The notes: generated from the letters alone by a model not told the origin. DNA of 64,000 nt from Morchella semilibera (GCA_009192285.1 WBVU01000005.1:310001-374000), one strand, 5' to 3'. Counted from the stretch's first letter, positions 23,573-36,500 are shown. Numbers and translations are program-made.

Positions 23573-23961
23573 TGTAAAGGAATATCTCAGAAGTCACTAA
23601 GATATGGCTAATGCTAAGCGATAGTTCTGTAGCTTTTAAACTTGTAATATTGTAGACCGGATTCCTTTCGCTTGAGAGGATGATTCCCCTAAGATGACGG
23701 GAATCCTACTAGCTATTTATACATGAAAGACCCCCTTAAACCCGCTAACTCCTCCAATAGCAAATCTCCCGCAATGCCTCCGCTACTGCTCCGACTTCCT
23801 ACGAGGTGGGGTAACCAAGGGTCCACTCATGAGGTGTGGTAGTGGTTGCCGAGTTATAACCGAATCCCGCTTCTGGGCGGACGTCACTCTTTCATCGCGC
23901 TGTCATACCAGGACAATACCATTGTACTACCAGTACCGCACTTCCAAGCAATCCTGTAACA
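23573..23961 (-). repeat. 3' LTR of Gypsy element 1 (389 bp)
   Basis: Begins TGTTACAGG and ends CCTTTACA on the element strand, the usual TG...CA form. It matches the other LTR at 30656-31044 over its whole 389 bp with about ten differences. Confidence 0.93.
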
Positions 23962-26900
23962 CTACTCCCCCTTCCAAACCGTCGTCCTCGACCGTTAAAC
24001 CCTTCCATGGAAAAAACCTTGTGGGAAAAGCCATGATGAGGGAAGGTATCGGGATTATGGCTCTGCCAGCCGCCGCTGCCTCTTAGTCTGCCGTGCTCCG
24101 GACTCCGGGGCTACTATGCCTTGACTACAAGTGCGTGGACGGTTGCTAATAGCTGGTTTAGCGTTTTCATCAGCCAGTGCCTCTTGGGGCTCTGGTGTTG
24201 CCAGCCGTTTGCGTGTGTTCTGCTTCCTATTGGGGTCCGAATCTTCACGGTAAGGTCGTAGGAGCATTTCATGGAACACATTATGAACCTTCCAATCTGC
24301 TGGTAGGTCTAGCCGGTACGCCCGATTGCCGACTTTTGCTAGTACTTCGAAGGGTCCAGTAGATTTATCTGACCATTTGTTATATCCGCCGAGGTTCCTT
24401 GTGTCTAGCAGGACCTTCTGCCCAAGTTCGAACTGTTGTACTACGGGACCAGGTCGTGACGCCATTTTATCGTACGTCTGCTGTAAGGTTTCCCGGGCCA
24501 GTTCATGGGCGGCGAGGATCTCGTCCAGGTGATTATTCCCTTCGGCATCCAGCTGCTCAATCTCCACGTCCGTAGGCCAGTCTAAGCGAGGGTGGAACCC
24601 ATAGTTGCAATAAAAGGGTGACTGCCCGGTAGAGGAGTGTTTGGCGTTGTTGTAGGCGTATTCACAAATAGGGAGGAGATCTCTCCACTTCCTGCCTGTG
24701 CCGGCCTTAAACGCTTGTAAATAGGACTCCATATGCTGGTTAGTCCTTTCCGTCTGACCATCTGTCTGCGGATGAAACAAGGTTGAGAGTCTTCTACGAA
24801 TCCCTAGTCGTTCTGTGATCGCGGTCCAGAAAGCTGACACGAACTGTGTTCCTCGGTCCGATACTATTGATCGCGGGAGTCCGTGAAAGCGCCAGATGTC
24901 TTTGACGAAGGCTTGTGCGGTTTGCTCCGCGTTGATTCCTGTCATTGGGATGAAGTGCGCCATTTTACTGAAGCGGTCCACTACAACCATGACGTTCCGG
25001 AAACTTGACCGCTCCTTGGGCATTTCTACTACAAAATCCATGGAGATGTCGCACCAAGGGGTCGTGGCTAATTCTAGGGGCTGTGGAAGAGACATATGTT
25101 GTCGTCGTTGTTTAGCTCTTTGGCATACGTCGCACGTACTGACATATTTGGCTACATCTGTGGTCATTCCTAGCCACCAGTAGTTCCTGTCAATCAATTC
25201 CAAGGTTTTATCTCTGCCTAGATGTCCTGCCGTGGGTCGGTCGTGATGATCTTCTATGACCTGCTTGACTGCGTGCCCAGGCACTACCCAGCGTCCTTCA
25301 TGAGTCGCTGTATTCTGATCGGGATCCCACTCTGTTGCAGCCTCCCGCAAGATGGTCTGCCGGGTCCACAGGTCCTCAGGATCTTCGTTTTCAGGAAGTT
25401 CATCTGGAACTATCCTACGAGTCCATCGACCCTCCTCTTCATACCAGTTCTGCAGAGCCGCAGGCATTCCCACTCCTGGTATGTGTACCCACTGATCCAC
25501 TAGACGCACTTCCGATGAGGGGTTGCAGAGGATTTCTTCACGAGGTTCTATTCCCGCTTGTGTCCTTCTTGCAAAATATTCCGGTGAGAGGAGCGTTTTT
25601 ACTGGCTGCTCTCGAACTACTCCCCCTTCCATGGCGTACTCCGGGCGCCTGGTTAATGCATCAGGTTTCCCGTTCTTGTGGCCTGGTCGGAAGTGGATCT
25701 TGAAGTGAAAAGGTGCTATCTTTTCAGCCCATCGAGCCTGTCTTCTCAACAGCTTCTTGGTCGTTGTGAATTACTGAAGGTTTTGGTGATCAGAATAGAT
25801 CTGGATAGGTATGTCCGTACCTTCCAGCCAATGTCTCCAGGTCAGGAGGGCGGAAACTATTGCGAGCATCTCTTTATCATATATCTCATAGTTGACTTCG
25901 GCCTCGTTGAACTTGCGAGAGTGGTAAGCTACCGGATGTAACTTGCCATTTTCGAACACCTGTGACAAGACCGCAGCCTCTGCCCAGTCGTTGGCATCTG
26001 TTTCAAGGACAGCCATGCGATGTTCGTCGTAGTGTCGGAGGATAGGGGCGGTGGTAAATAGCTTCTTGAGCCCCTCAAAAGCATCCTGCTGCTCCCGACC
26101 CCATTTCCATACGGCATTCTTCTTCAGGAGATCTGTCATAGGCTTGCATACCGCAGAATACCCGTAGATGAACCGCTTTAGGAAGTTGGCAAACCCCAAG
26201 AAGCATTGAAGCTCCTTCACCTTTGTGGATTTTAGCCACTCAGTGATCGCCTTCACCTTCTCGGGTGAGACCTGGGTGCTGCTACCTGATAGCTTGAATC
26301 CTAGGAATTCTATCTCCGTTTGGAACCAAGCAGTCTTCTTCAGGTTGCCGAATAGGTGGTTTTGTCGTAGCCGCTGGTCGGCAGGCACCTGCGCCACAGA
26401 GGACCAATGCTCTTTACTCAAGACGTTGGAATACGATAGGTATATCATCTCAAGCAAACCGACTGTCTAGAACCACTGGAAACTAACAGTTCCTTGAATA
26501 TGGTAATAGAACCTTTGCCTGGAACGTTGCCGGGGCGTTAGTCAAGCCGTAAAGGCATTAACTCTATATTCAAAGTGGCCATATTTTGGTCGCGGAACTG
26601 TCCTTCCACTCTTCCCCTTCTGCGATCCTTAACTAATATATAGACCGTCCTTGAGATCTATTTTGGTGAAGTAAAGAGAGCTCCCTTCGTCGAGTCTGCG
26701 CAGCTCTGTCATGAGGGCAGTGGGAGCTGTAACGGAGGTTTTAAGCGCGTGAGTAGTCCACGACGGGTAAACCGCTAGGGAGGGTCTTGCTTAGGTTGAA
26801 ACGAAAGAGGATTGGTGCCTGTGCTGCTGGGCTGGAAGTGGTAGGGAAGAAAAAAAAAAAACCCCCCCAAAATTTACCTGCCACTAACAATTTCGTCCAG

Positions 26901-29900
26901 GTATTCCTCAACGCTTTCTGTTCCAGGGGTGACAAATGCCAATAGATAAGGCCGATGGAGGTTGTCGCTTTCCGTCCAAAGAGAGGAATCGTATGATCCC
27001 ACTCACTATGTTCCGGCAGGCGCCACTGCTCCTATCAAGGGGAGAAACACATCTGCGTAGTCTTGGAACTCTTTCCGCGCACTCACGCACTAGACGAGGT
27101 CTCGGCTTCTTCCGTACTTCGTGCCCTCAGAAAGGATGCGGACGTCAAGAGGATGGGTTGACATTTCAAGGCATGTGTCGTAGAAAGTCTGACGACCTTC
27201 TCGTTGCCAGCCCTCCTCAGATTGAAGTGTAGAAATAAGCGATTGTCCTTCTGTCATTACTATGCAGCCCTTTAATCTGGCAACTTGATACTATTGAATG
27301 GGTAGCCTTGTTCTGGCCCCAATGTATCGTAGGTTGATGCTCTTCGAGCCATCGATGTGGTATGACGAGATCTTCTCCAGCAAAGGTACCGATTTCACAG
27401 GTGACTAGCCTGTCGAGGTGGCTACCAATGCGGAGTGTGAGTGGTTGGGTAATGTGAGTACCGGAGTGAGGCATGCGTGAGCCATCAGCTTGTTTGATGA
27501 GGAGAGTTGTGGTGCGAGTCCGAACTGGGATGTCGGCCTGCTTGACGCAGTTCCAGGACATAATCCATGTCTCGGTACCACTATCTAGCAGGGCTTGGAC
27601 CGTATGGGTGAAGTGTTTATCGGTTTTAGGGTTAAGCCATGAGATTTCTATGTCAAGACGGGTTTCTCGGGTGATGGTATTCATGGTGCTTTTGGATAGG
27701 TTGTGGTAATGGTGGAGGAGAATGGTTGATGTTCCTCTCCTGGAGGCAGATGGGGTCTTCTTATATAGCTAAGTGCGGGGTAGCTCTGACACATCATGTC
27801 CAAGAAATACTTTGCCCCAGTCACGAGTTCTTACTTTGCATCGGCAGTCTCTCCACAGGGTTATGGCAAGTCAACAGTGCGCAGTGGGTCTACTGTTCGC
27901 TATCTATGTGGCCCCTCTGATTTCCGAACTTCTAGACTCGAGTCTTGGTTTCTGACATTGGCCATTGCTTTCTTGCAGTATAGTTTTTATAAAGAGATTT
28001 TTATTTCCGCGCCCTAGAACCTTATTTATCCATAGCCTTAATACAAAAACCATAAAACAATATGAAATTTAATCTTCCCCAAGTGTCGTAATCCTGGCCC
28101 TAAATGCCTCGCCTTGAGGTCCCAGCTTCTGTCTTTTCTCACTCTCCCCTTCCGGTTCCTTCGCCCTCGAAGTTTTATCCTCCCGTTTCCTCTTTTTCCC
28201 ACTTAATCTTTATGTCCTACTTGCCATTCTGACTTTAGTGGCCAAGTAGCATTCCTTCGTCCAATGACCTTCCCTTCCACACCGGAGACATTTGTTTTCC
28301 TTCGCCCATTGGTCTTTCTCCACTTGGGTGGCTCCCAGGCTTCCTGTAGCTGGGCGGGGTTTGTGCGGGGAGTCCTCTCATTCCTTTCTACGGGGAGGGG
28401 ACTCGTCGCGCTCCTTTTTACGGGGACGGGGTCGTTGGCGTTTGGATTCTTGTGGCTTAGGTTCTCGAATTTCTTGGGGTCTTGCTGGTTCCCTTCCGCG
28501 CAGGATCTTCTGGTGGGCCCTGACTTCAGCATCTTTTCTTCCCACTCTTTGAACCCATGCTAACCAATCTGGGAATTCAGATGGTTCTTCAATCGCAGCG
28601 GATAATCTCTGTTCCAACGTGGAGTTCATTCCTGTTAGAATCATGGATTTCATGACGATTGGACCAACTCGAGCGTCCCATTCAAGGTTCTGCATCTCAT
28701 TGATGTAATCGTCGATAGGACCAGTTTGACGGAGATTATCCATCTTCTGCTTGGCCTGTTCTTGGCTGGTGCGATTACCATACTGGATGCGGAGTTCTTG
28801 TTTGAAACGTTCCCAAGTACCGAGCCTAGGTTCTACACTAAGCCTTTCCTTAAAGTTGCGCCAGAAACTTGCTGCACTTCCGGTGAATTCCAGGGATGCC
28901 CAAAGGATTCGACTCTTGTCATCCCATGTGACTCGAGGTTGAAGGTCCATTAGGATCTCCATACGATCGATCCAATATCGGAGATCTTCGTTGGGTTTTC
29001 TAGAGAAGGGGATCTTTGCCTGCTTAGGGGTTTCTCCTTTGCGATGGCTATGAGGTACTGGTGACTGCGTTTCTGCTCGTCGATGAGGCCTGTCCCTTCT
29101 CCTTTTCCGTCTCCTATCGTCCTCGGAGGAGCTGGATGAGTCCAATGAGCTTGGACTGTCATCCCTCCTGTGCCTTCTCCTTCTTCTCCCGCCACCATTT
29201 CCTCCACCATTTCCTACCGCTCCCTTCTCCAGTACAGGCTCCTCCTCCCTCCTACGTTTACCGTGGGATCTTCTGGGTGGTGGAGACGGGGATTTACTCC
29301 TCCTCCTGTTGGCTGGGGGTGAGGGTGGCGGTGCCCTTCCTTCTTCTGGGGAGTCATTCTCAGACTCTACCCGGGGTTGCCTCTCCTTGACTGCTTTCAG
29401 AGCCATCTTCAGCATCCTCCTCAATTCTGGCTGGATTTTCTCGACAGTGGGGGTAGGTGCCTTCGCTAATGAGGCTGCCTGGGCTGCTGTAATAGTCGCC
29501 GCTACTCCCTCGGGTACTTCCAGGTTCCTCTCTGTTTGCTGGGCCTGAATATAAGCCACGAGTTCCTGGGTCCGTTGCTTCTGCTGTTCGCTTTCCAGAG
29601 CCATCTGTCTGAACCTAAGCTCAGTTCCCGCCTGTTGGTTTTGCGCATAGGCCTGGAACTGGTTGGCCAGAGTGCTGAGGATGGTAGTTATCTGCCCTTG
29701 CTGTCCGTCTACCTCCTGGAACTTCCCTTGTAATTCTTCCACCAATTGTTGCCCGCCTTGGACTACCTGACCGTGTTGGTGTTCCCTGACCCTGGCTTCT
29801 GCCTGGAGGGCTAAGTCTGTCTGAGCCGCGAGACCTCTCATGCCCTGGACGAGTACCTCGGTCCTGAGGGGTCGTGGGGTCTCCTGCTCGTAGAACAGCT

Positions 29901-30655
29901 CGCCAACGGAGGAGGTGCTGGTGTAGCTGGCATCGCTCATATCCCCATCCGAACCAGAGCGCCTCACTGTAATAGTGGCTTGCCTGGTTGGAGTCTCGAA
30001 GGGGTTGAGGTCTATGCTGGCGGAGCTGCGTGTGACCCTCCTTGGGTCTCGTTTGCGGACCTTCTTTGGAGCTTTGGCTTTGAGGGAGGCCGGCTTCCAT
30101 AGCTCTGTGGCGGGGGTATCTCTGGCCCTGCTGGCTATCGTTGGATGGGCCTGAGCCATGGCGGTGTCCTTGTCTCGGACCACAATAGCTTCCGCCATGT
30201 CTTGGTCTTCCCGCGAGGTCAACGCTAGTGAGAGGGACATCTTTGAAGAATTCGATGGGGAGGTCGGGGGTGTTGATGCACCAAGGGAGAGGAGTGAACC
30301 AAGGTACCGAGTGCGCTAAGCCGTGAGAGTTTTGGCGAAGCGTTATGAGGATGGAGGGGGTGTGGTTGGGCTCAAGGATACTTTCCTTGAAGGTGGCGAT
30401 GGTGCGTGCTTCTGAGAAGAAGCCTTGGTGTTGGAGGTAGCCGCAGTAGAGATGTTCTGCACTGCCTCGAGGAACGAGAAAGGAAGTCTCACAGGGGAAA
30501 CGAGGCATGTACTAACTCTTCTTTGATCACTACTTCTTATACCGAGTGCCCGTGTACTATCTGTACCTAGCAATCACACAAGGTAATCGAAGTGTTGTCT
30601 CGAAAGAGTAGTTGGCTCGCTTAGGAGGTATGCGACCGGATAAGATACAATATAG

Positions 30656-31044
30656 TGTAAAGGGATATCTCAGAAGTCACTAAGACATGGCTAATGCTAA
30701 GCGATAGTTCTGTAGCTTTTAAACTTGAAATATTGTAGACCGGATTCCGTTCGCTTGAGAGGATGATTCCCCTAAGATGACGGGAATCCTACTAGCTATT
30801 TATACATGAAAGACCCCCTTAAACCCGCTAACTCCTCCAATAGCAAATCTCCCGCAATGCCCCCGCTACTGCTCCGACTTTCTACGAGGTGGGGTAACCA
30901 AGGGTCCACTCATAAGGTGTGGTAGTGGTTGCCGAGTTATAACCGAACCCCGCTTCTGGGCGTACGTCACTCTTTCATCGCGCCGTCATACCAGGACAAT
31001 ACCATTGTACTACCAGTACCGCACTTCCAAGCAATCCTGTAACA
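30656..31044 (-). repeat. 5' LTR of Gypsy element 1 (389 bp)
   Basis: Same length and ends as the 3' LTR. It directly abuts the right-hand CTCTC target duplication. Any promoter of the element should lie here, reading to the left. Confidence 0.93.
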
Positions 31045-31049
31045 CTCTC

Positions 31050-34000
31050 AATACAATAACGTATCGATAGCAATTTTCATTACAGCAGAGGCGTGTTCGC
31101 AACACGACTCAATATAAATACACACAACAACAACCGTACATGAATGTACAGTTAAAATGTGAACTTAGTCAGACACAACGCCGAAACACCATAATTGGTA
31201 AATGTTTTAAGAAGCAAATCAATTAACCATACCTAAGGACTTACAGGTAGGAGATTTGAAATGAAGAGGAACGACGTCGGAATCAGCCGAGCCAGATCTA
31301 AAAGAGACTTGACGACTCACCAGGAACACCTATTTCATTCAACTCATCTGTTTTCTTTCCTCTACCTCCCGCTCCCGCTCATCTACTTGATTTAGAGCTA
31401 GTTGATAGACAAGACGCAAGCTGCTGTTGCCAGGTCCAAGTGATAGATTGTGATCCAGGCGGAAGAGACAAGGGGGCGGGAGGTCGTGTATACAGGTATG
31501 CCCCCCCCCCCACACCTGCCTACTCAGCGTACCTGCTATCCACAGATGCCAAAAACCTGCTGGTCGCGTCGGAGCTCTGCGCCAGGGTGGGTCCACCCCC
31601 CCCTCCCATCACGGGGCCCTCCCCGAACCAATACCTCCCCCCAAAAAGGAGGTCTACAAATATGCAACCCCTACAATAGACCATACACGCTTAGGCTACG
31701 TCTGCGTATATCACCTCTCCAAAACCACTTTCTGGAAAAAGCCAGTATGGACAGGGTTAGGGTTGGCGCCATTTTTGAGTTTTTGGAACCTTGAAATATT
31801 ATATGTAGAGATAGGGTCACCTATGCTGAACGTAGCTACAAGGCAGAGAAGAGTGGGAGCCCCAGCATTCTAAGGGTTAATTCCTCGGGGGGGGGTTATT
31901 AATAGACTAATAATTTATATTGCATTCCTCTAGTAGGGGGTCGGTGATGTCATAGCAGAGTATTCTGCGAGACTAAAGTTGTTGCTAATTCAAGAACTCA
32001 ACCACGTTTGCGTTGCGTACATCTTGCTCTCAATATGAATGCTAATACTGGTCAGTTGATGAAATATGTTCTCAATCCGGGGCTATAATATCCCCTGTGA
32101 GTTCAAAGCGGCTACTTACAGCTGTTTGCAACTGATATGGCCGATTTTGATTACTAACACACACAGATTATATTCAAAGAGTGGGCTAGGATGAGGAAAA
32201 GTACCTTTTTGACCATACAAGCGATATTGTCCTAGTCAAAATGTCTTTATAACTCTACAACGGAGAACGATTCTAAAATCCTGGGCAAGATAGGATAATA
32301 GAGCAAATGAAACTGAGTAGATCGATCTAATAAAGCCAGAGGTATGTGTGGTGGTTGATAAGCTATAATCGGTTAAACCTGAGGTGTCAAACTACTCCGT
32401 GACATGCTTCCCCCGCCATATCTTGCCTTGCACTACTTAAACATAACCGCCTTTTTCCCTGCTGTCAGCCTACCTGCTACCGCCAATCCTTACTCTCTCC
32501 CTGCCCCCTCTGTGCAACCAGAGTCTCAAACGCAATCTCAAACAACCACCGGCCAACCAAATTACCGAAGTTCTCTCATTCCCGTGTTTTCCGAGACATA
32601 CTATATCATGGTCCTATATAGATATATCAGTAAGCTCGAGTTCGTTTATATAGGATCGTACCAGTCCCTACCAGAGGAGCTGGAGCATTATTGTTCTGTC
32701 TTCTAGTGACACCAGATAAGCTCCTGCCGCGGTCGGAGTGCTGTCGGAGTCCTCCGGCATGGAAATTGAGGTCTTTCTTAGGCCCGACGGAATTCATTTT
32801 AGACCCCGGAAGGGAAATAATGTTTTTTTTTTACCCTCCAGTGGGGTCCATTTTTGCCTCCGACAAGAGAATAAAGTTTAGTTTTCCCCCGATATCACAT
32901 CTGAGAACCCGATATCACATTCCTCCTCCCTCCTCCCCCACCCTCCGGTGCCCACCTATGCTCCAGTGCCCCATAAACCAGGATCGGACTTTGTCTCTGT
33001 CCTTGCTCCGACGCCGCTGGGGGTGCTGCATGTTCCCGGGAACACTAGGGTATCACGGGTCTGTGAGTCTCCTGCATGGGACTGGCGCCGGGGAGGGTGT
33101 TGGGGTGCCTCTGTTGGTTTTGGCGGTGTTTTTGCGGTGGAGGTTATGCATAAGAAAAATATAGTGCGTTTTTTTTTGTTTAATTCATAATACAGTGCGT
33201 TCAGTCTGTATGGCCGTGAGTCTTGTTTTCTGGGATATTGGGAATCGCTAGGTATGAACCTGGTGGTGAAGGAACACAGTGTCACAAGGGCAACGCAGTA
33301 GGGGAGAGTCAGTGTAGAATGATTGCTCCTCAATATAATTCCCAGCCCTCAGTCGGAGGTCTTGGCGCGAGTGATGTCGTGTGTTTTGCTTTGGCGATAT
33401 AGGTATGAGTACTTGCCTCGCGGGTACCACGCGATCGATGTTGAATCCTCCTCTGTTTAATACATTCATTGTGCCGATACGATTTTGATATTGTTTTCTA
33501 TGAGTTGATATAGTACATGTTTTAATTTCATCGCAGCATTCGACTCCAAAGGGCCCACAGTCGCCGAGAAGCAGCCTGTGGAGTTATTAGTGAGGGTCTG
33601 GGTTGTTTCGTTAGGAGTGCCTACGTCTTGTTCCTGTCACATTTTAAAGATATAAAGCTCCAATTTTCTGCCTCCCCTAATAACCCAACACAACAGTTGT
33701 GATGAGCTCTATCTATATGCCATAGGCAGCGGAACCAGCGAGTCTATTTGGTAACCTTCACAAACAGCGAGCTTACAAGCTCTACCGACAAAATGAGGAG
33801 GAGATCTTGGGTACATTTATCATTTATCGTGTATAAAGCAGTGTGGGGACCGTGTTTGAAAATACAGGACTGCAGGTATTCATGAATTTATATATGGATA
33901 GTGTGTACCGCACCAATGAAAGGAAAAAAAGGAAATACACAGACAAGACAGGTAATAGGAGAAGGTGCATCATCCGTTAAGCTGTGTGTGCCGTCTGGCA

Positions 34001-34303
34001 AAATATATGATCCTCCGAGGCGGGAGTGGCGATGGCCTATGGCTTTGCCTATGCCCATGCCCCCCCCCCCCCTCCTCTGGCCTTGACCGTCAACGAACCC
34101 AAGACGCCGTACCCGCCCCCACGCTCGCGGAAGATTCCCGTCACTATCTCCTTCAGGAAGCCGACTACGCCCTACAAAACGCCATCACGATGGCAATGTT
34201 AGCAGAGAACGGATGAGGGCAGCATATCAATATAAAACAATACAATTGGGCCACATACCAGTGCCATATTCTTCAGCTATCCGTCGTCTATAGCCCTCTG
34301 CAT
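31050..34303. other. Non-coding gap
   Basis: No supported gene. It holds a poly-C run near 31500, a telomere-like GGGTTAGGGTT run near 31754, repeat R1 copy 2, and a poly-C run near 34061-34073. A frame ending near 34216 (plus; EADYALQNAITMAMLAENG) is mildly protein-like but short and unsupported. Confidence 0.4.
32725..32935. repeat. Dispersed repeat family R1, copy 2
   Basis: Shares with 55511-55735 and 905-1420 the blocks TGTCGGAGTCCTCCG, GGAATTCATT, ACCCTCCAG, CTCCGACAAGAGAATAAAG and paired CCCGATATCACAT units. The right end seems to be cut short. Confidence 0.55.
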
Positions 34304-35551
34304 CTAGGCCGTCGATCGCGTCTCGCTCGTCTCACACCGCCGTTCGGCGGCTGCATCAAGCAGCGCATTTACCAGCTGCATCTCGTGGATCATAGCCGGG
34401 TCATTCACGAGAGACTCTGGCCACCTCTGTTCTTGGAGGGCACTGTTATACGTTCCCCGCAGCATGTCCCGCGAGACGATATACACCCCCTGGTCTTGTA
34501 GGCCCTCCCTCTCCAGCCCCTCGCTCACTGTCTGTTGAGTCTCTGCGAGGAACTTATCGCGACACTTGACATACAGCCCCGGGTTTTCCCTGATGCGTGC
34601 ATAGTCGCCGTACTCGCTCATGGCGTTGAGGATGTGCATGTCCGCCTTTGACCGTACGATAAACAGCGGGACCTTGCACCGCGCACAGTCCGCGATGATG
34701 CGCACATCTATCTCCTCGAAGCGGTCGCCGAGCGCCAGGATGACCAGATCAAACACATACAGGCCCTGGCGGATGAAGTAGTCTTTGTGCGGGATGCGCT
34801 GGGTGCCCGCGCCTGGCACATCGAACCACACAATCCACTTGCGTGGCGTCTCGGTCCCCGGGTCGCTATACCGCCCGATCTCCAGGGTGGTCTCGATGGT
34901 GCCGGTCGGCGCGGCGCCGGCGTCGATGTTGCGGAGGTTGCGGAAGGCGTTGATGAGCGACGACTTGCCACTGCCGGCCCGCCCGACGATGGCGAAGTGG
35001 AAGTTGCTGCTGTCGTATTGGGTCCTGGCTAGCGCCAACTGGAACTCTTCCTTTGTGGGCCAATGTATCGGGCCGCCGAATCGCTTCTCGGCCTCGAGCT
35101 GCAGAGCCTCCTCCTTCTTCTGCTTCTCCTGCTGCTCCTTCTCTTGTTCCTCGAGCATCCGCCTCATTATGTCGAGCTCTCGCCTCTCCTCCGCGATCTT
35201 GGCCAGGGTCTCTTTCTCCTCCTTCTTCCGCGTCTCCTCCTCCTCTTCCGCCGTTCTGGAGTTCTCCCTCCTCCCCTCCGCATCGGGCATTGACTTCGTC
35301 ACCCCAGCCTCCAACCGCCTCACCTCCGCCTCTCTCTCCTGGATCTCCCTCCTTTGCTGCTCCAGCGACTCCTCCTTCCTCGCCCTTTCGCAGGCGGCTT
35401 CCTCCTCGCGCTCCAGGTGCAACCGGGTCTCATGCACGGTTTCGTTCTCTTTTGTGGGGCGAGTGAGCACTATTATGACCGCGGCGCCAAGGATGGAGAG
35501 GCCGATGAAGGCGCTGAAGGCGCTGAAGGCGCCGATGATGAGGGGAATCAT
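34304..35551 (-). CDS. IRG-type (p47-like) GTPase with membrane anchor and coiled coil
   Basis: Single-exon gene of 415 residues; the ATG is at 35549-35551. Residues about 5-29 (IIGAFSAFSAFIGLSILGAA) form a hydrophobic segment, probably a membrane anchor. Residues about 37-157 are an uninterrupted Glu/Arg/Lys-rich coiled coil. The GTPase domain follows: G1 GRAGSGKSS (190-198), a Thr-containing switch region near 216-222, G3 DVPGAG (244-249), G4 RSKAD (300-304), and a G5-like VSRD motif. The DVPG/RSKAD pattern and the IPHKDYF and IRQGLYVFD blocks point to the immunity-related GTPase (IRG) family, GKS subgroup. In animals IRGs act at membranes of intracellular compartments in defence. The role in fungi is not established. 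The membrane-anchored coiled-coil N-terminus is unlike the short N-terminus of classic p47 proteins. The gene stands alone, with no operon-like partner. Confidence 0.82.
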   Translation of the reverse strand: MIPLIIGAFSAFSAFIGLSILGAAVIIVLTRPTKENETVHETRLHLEREEEAACERARKEESLEQQRREIQEREAEVRRLEAGVTKSMPDAEGRRENSRTAEEEEETRKKEEKETLAKIAEERRELDIMRRMLEEQEKEQQEKQKKEEALQLEAEKRFGGPIHWPTKEEFQLALARTQYDSSNFHFAIVGRAGSGKSSLINAFRNLRNIDAGAAPTGTIETTLEIGRYSDPGTETPRKWIVWFDVPGAGTQRIPHKDYFIRQGLYVFDLVILALGDRFEEIDVRIIADCARCKVPLFIVRSKADMHILNAMSEYGDYARIRENPGLYVKCRDKFLAETQQTVSEGLEREGLQDQGVYIVSRDMLRGTYNSALQEQRWPESLVNDPAMIHEMQLVNALLDAAAERRCETSETRSTA

Positions 35552-36249
35552 TGAGTGGTGAAGGCGGCCCCTATCGGTTTGTCGAATGGAACTAGTAAAG
35601 GACCTATTAGCAAGCTCTCACTCGCAGCTGTAATGGACTCCTTACCAGCAGGTAGACGATGTGTATCCCACTCTGTCGGTGGCCCCGCTATCGGTGTTTG
35701 GGGAGAAGCTGTGCGTCTGATGTAGATGGAGAGAGAGAGGGGGGGTGGGTGGGGGAGAGAGGGAGGGATCTGGAGAGGGATCTGGAGAGGGACCTGAAAG
35801 GGAAAGGGAAATGTTATTTATGCCGCACCCGCGCCCCCCCACACACCCGGCCACCGCGGTTTTCAGGCAACCAGCAAACCGTCTGTTGAGTAATCTGCGG
35901 TGCGGCTGACATTGATTTCTACGATCAATTTCCCAGTCAGGTAATTATTCAATCATTTTGCGGCCAAAAAGCCGGCAAGAGCGGCTTCTTGGCGCTCCCT
36001 ACAGTCATACTTTCCCAATAGGTAAATTTGTCCCGCCCGAATGGGCAATTATGCGTGCGACACTCCTCACCAAAAACCCAACTTTTGGAAAATAAATAAC
36101 TCCACCATAACAAAAGAGAAGATTAATCTGGCTCGGTCAAATAGTAGAACTAAAGTAGAACTATCGATTAATGGAGGGAAAGATAAATTAGGGTGTGGTC
36201 TCAGAGAATATGAAAGTGTGACATCTCGATGTGGCGGGATTAATGAGAG
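35552..36249. other. Upstream region of the IRG gene
   Basis: No gene. It contains a GA-rich stretch and a short tandem array of GGATCTGGAGAG units near 35767-35800, then AT-rich DNA. A stem-loop-like GCCAAAAAGCCGGC...GGCTTCTTGGC lies near 35963-35995. Confidence 0.4.
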
Positions 36250-36500
36250 GGTAGCTGACTAAGCACCGCCAGGAACTTAATATTTAGACACAAAGGTGGT
36301 TAGCGCTGCTTCCTATATAGGCGCGCTAATGATGAATGACAGGGTAATTGACTAAGCACGACACCTCAAATCTGAGGTTAATCCCCCCGCTGTTCCTATA
36401 CTTTACCGCTGTTCCCTATACCATAGCTATTCCCTAGACTCTGTCGCTGTTCCCTATTACTGGATCAACTTGCAGTCGCGAGCTGGCCATTGCTAATAGG
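36250..36500 (-). repeat. Dispersed repeat R3, copy 2
   Basis: Reverse-complement counterpart of 15393-15740, nearly collinear apart from a segment present only in copy 1. Blocks include CGCTGTTCCTATACTTTACC and CAGTCGCGAGCTGGCCATTG. Confidence 0.65.

Larger units (their letters stand above)
23573..31044 (-). mobile_element. Ty3/Gypsy LTR retrotransposon, full length, broken
   Basis: A 7.47-kb element in minus orientation with LTRs at both ends and a 5-bp target duplication CTCTC (23568-23572 and 31045-31049). Parts in order from the 5' LTR: leader (about 30.24-30.66 kb), gag with coiled/charged segments (about 28.1-30.2 kb), aspartic protease region (about 27.2-27.7 kb), reverse transcriptase and RNase H (about 25.7-27.1 kb), and integrase with HHCC zinc region, catalytic core and GPF-type C-terminal module (about 24.06-25.6 kb). 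The order protease, RT, RNase H, integrase is typical of Gypsy. A polypurine tract (GGAAGGGGGAGTAG on the element strand) abuts the 3' LTR. I could not recognise a tRNA primer site. The coding part is broken in roughly half a dozen places. The LTRs differ at about ten of 389 positions, so insertion was fairly recent. Confidence 0.92.

Noticed and set aside
34785-35561. Long plus-strand ORF (258 codons) opposite the IRG gene
   Set aside because: It is the antisense shadow of the GTPase and coiled-coil gene. Its Ser/Leu/Arg-rich composition is what Glu/Lys-rich coiled-coil codons give when read backwards.
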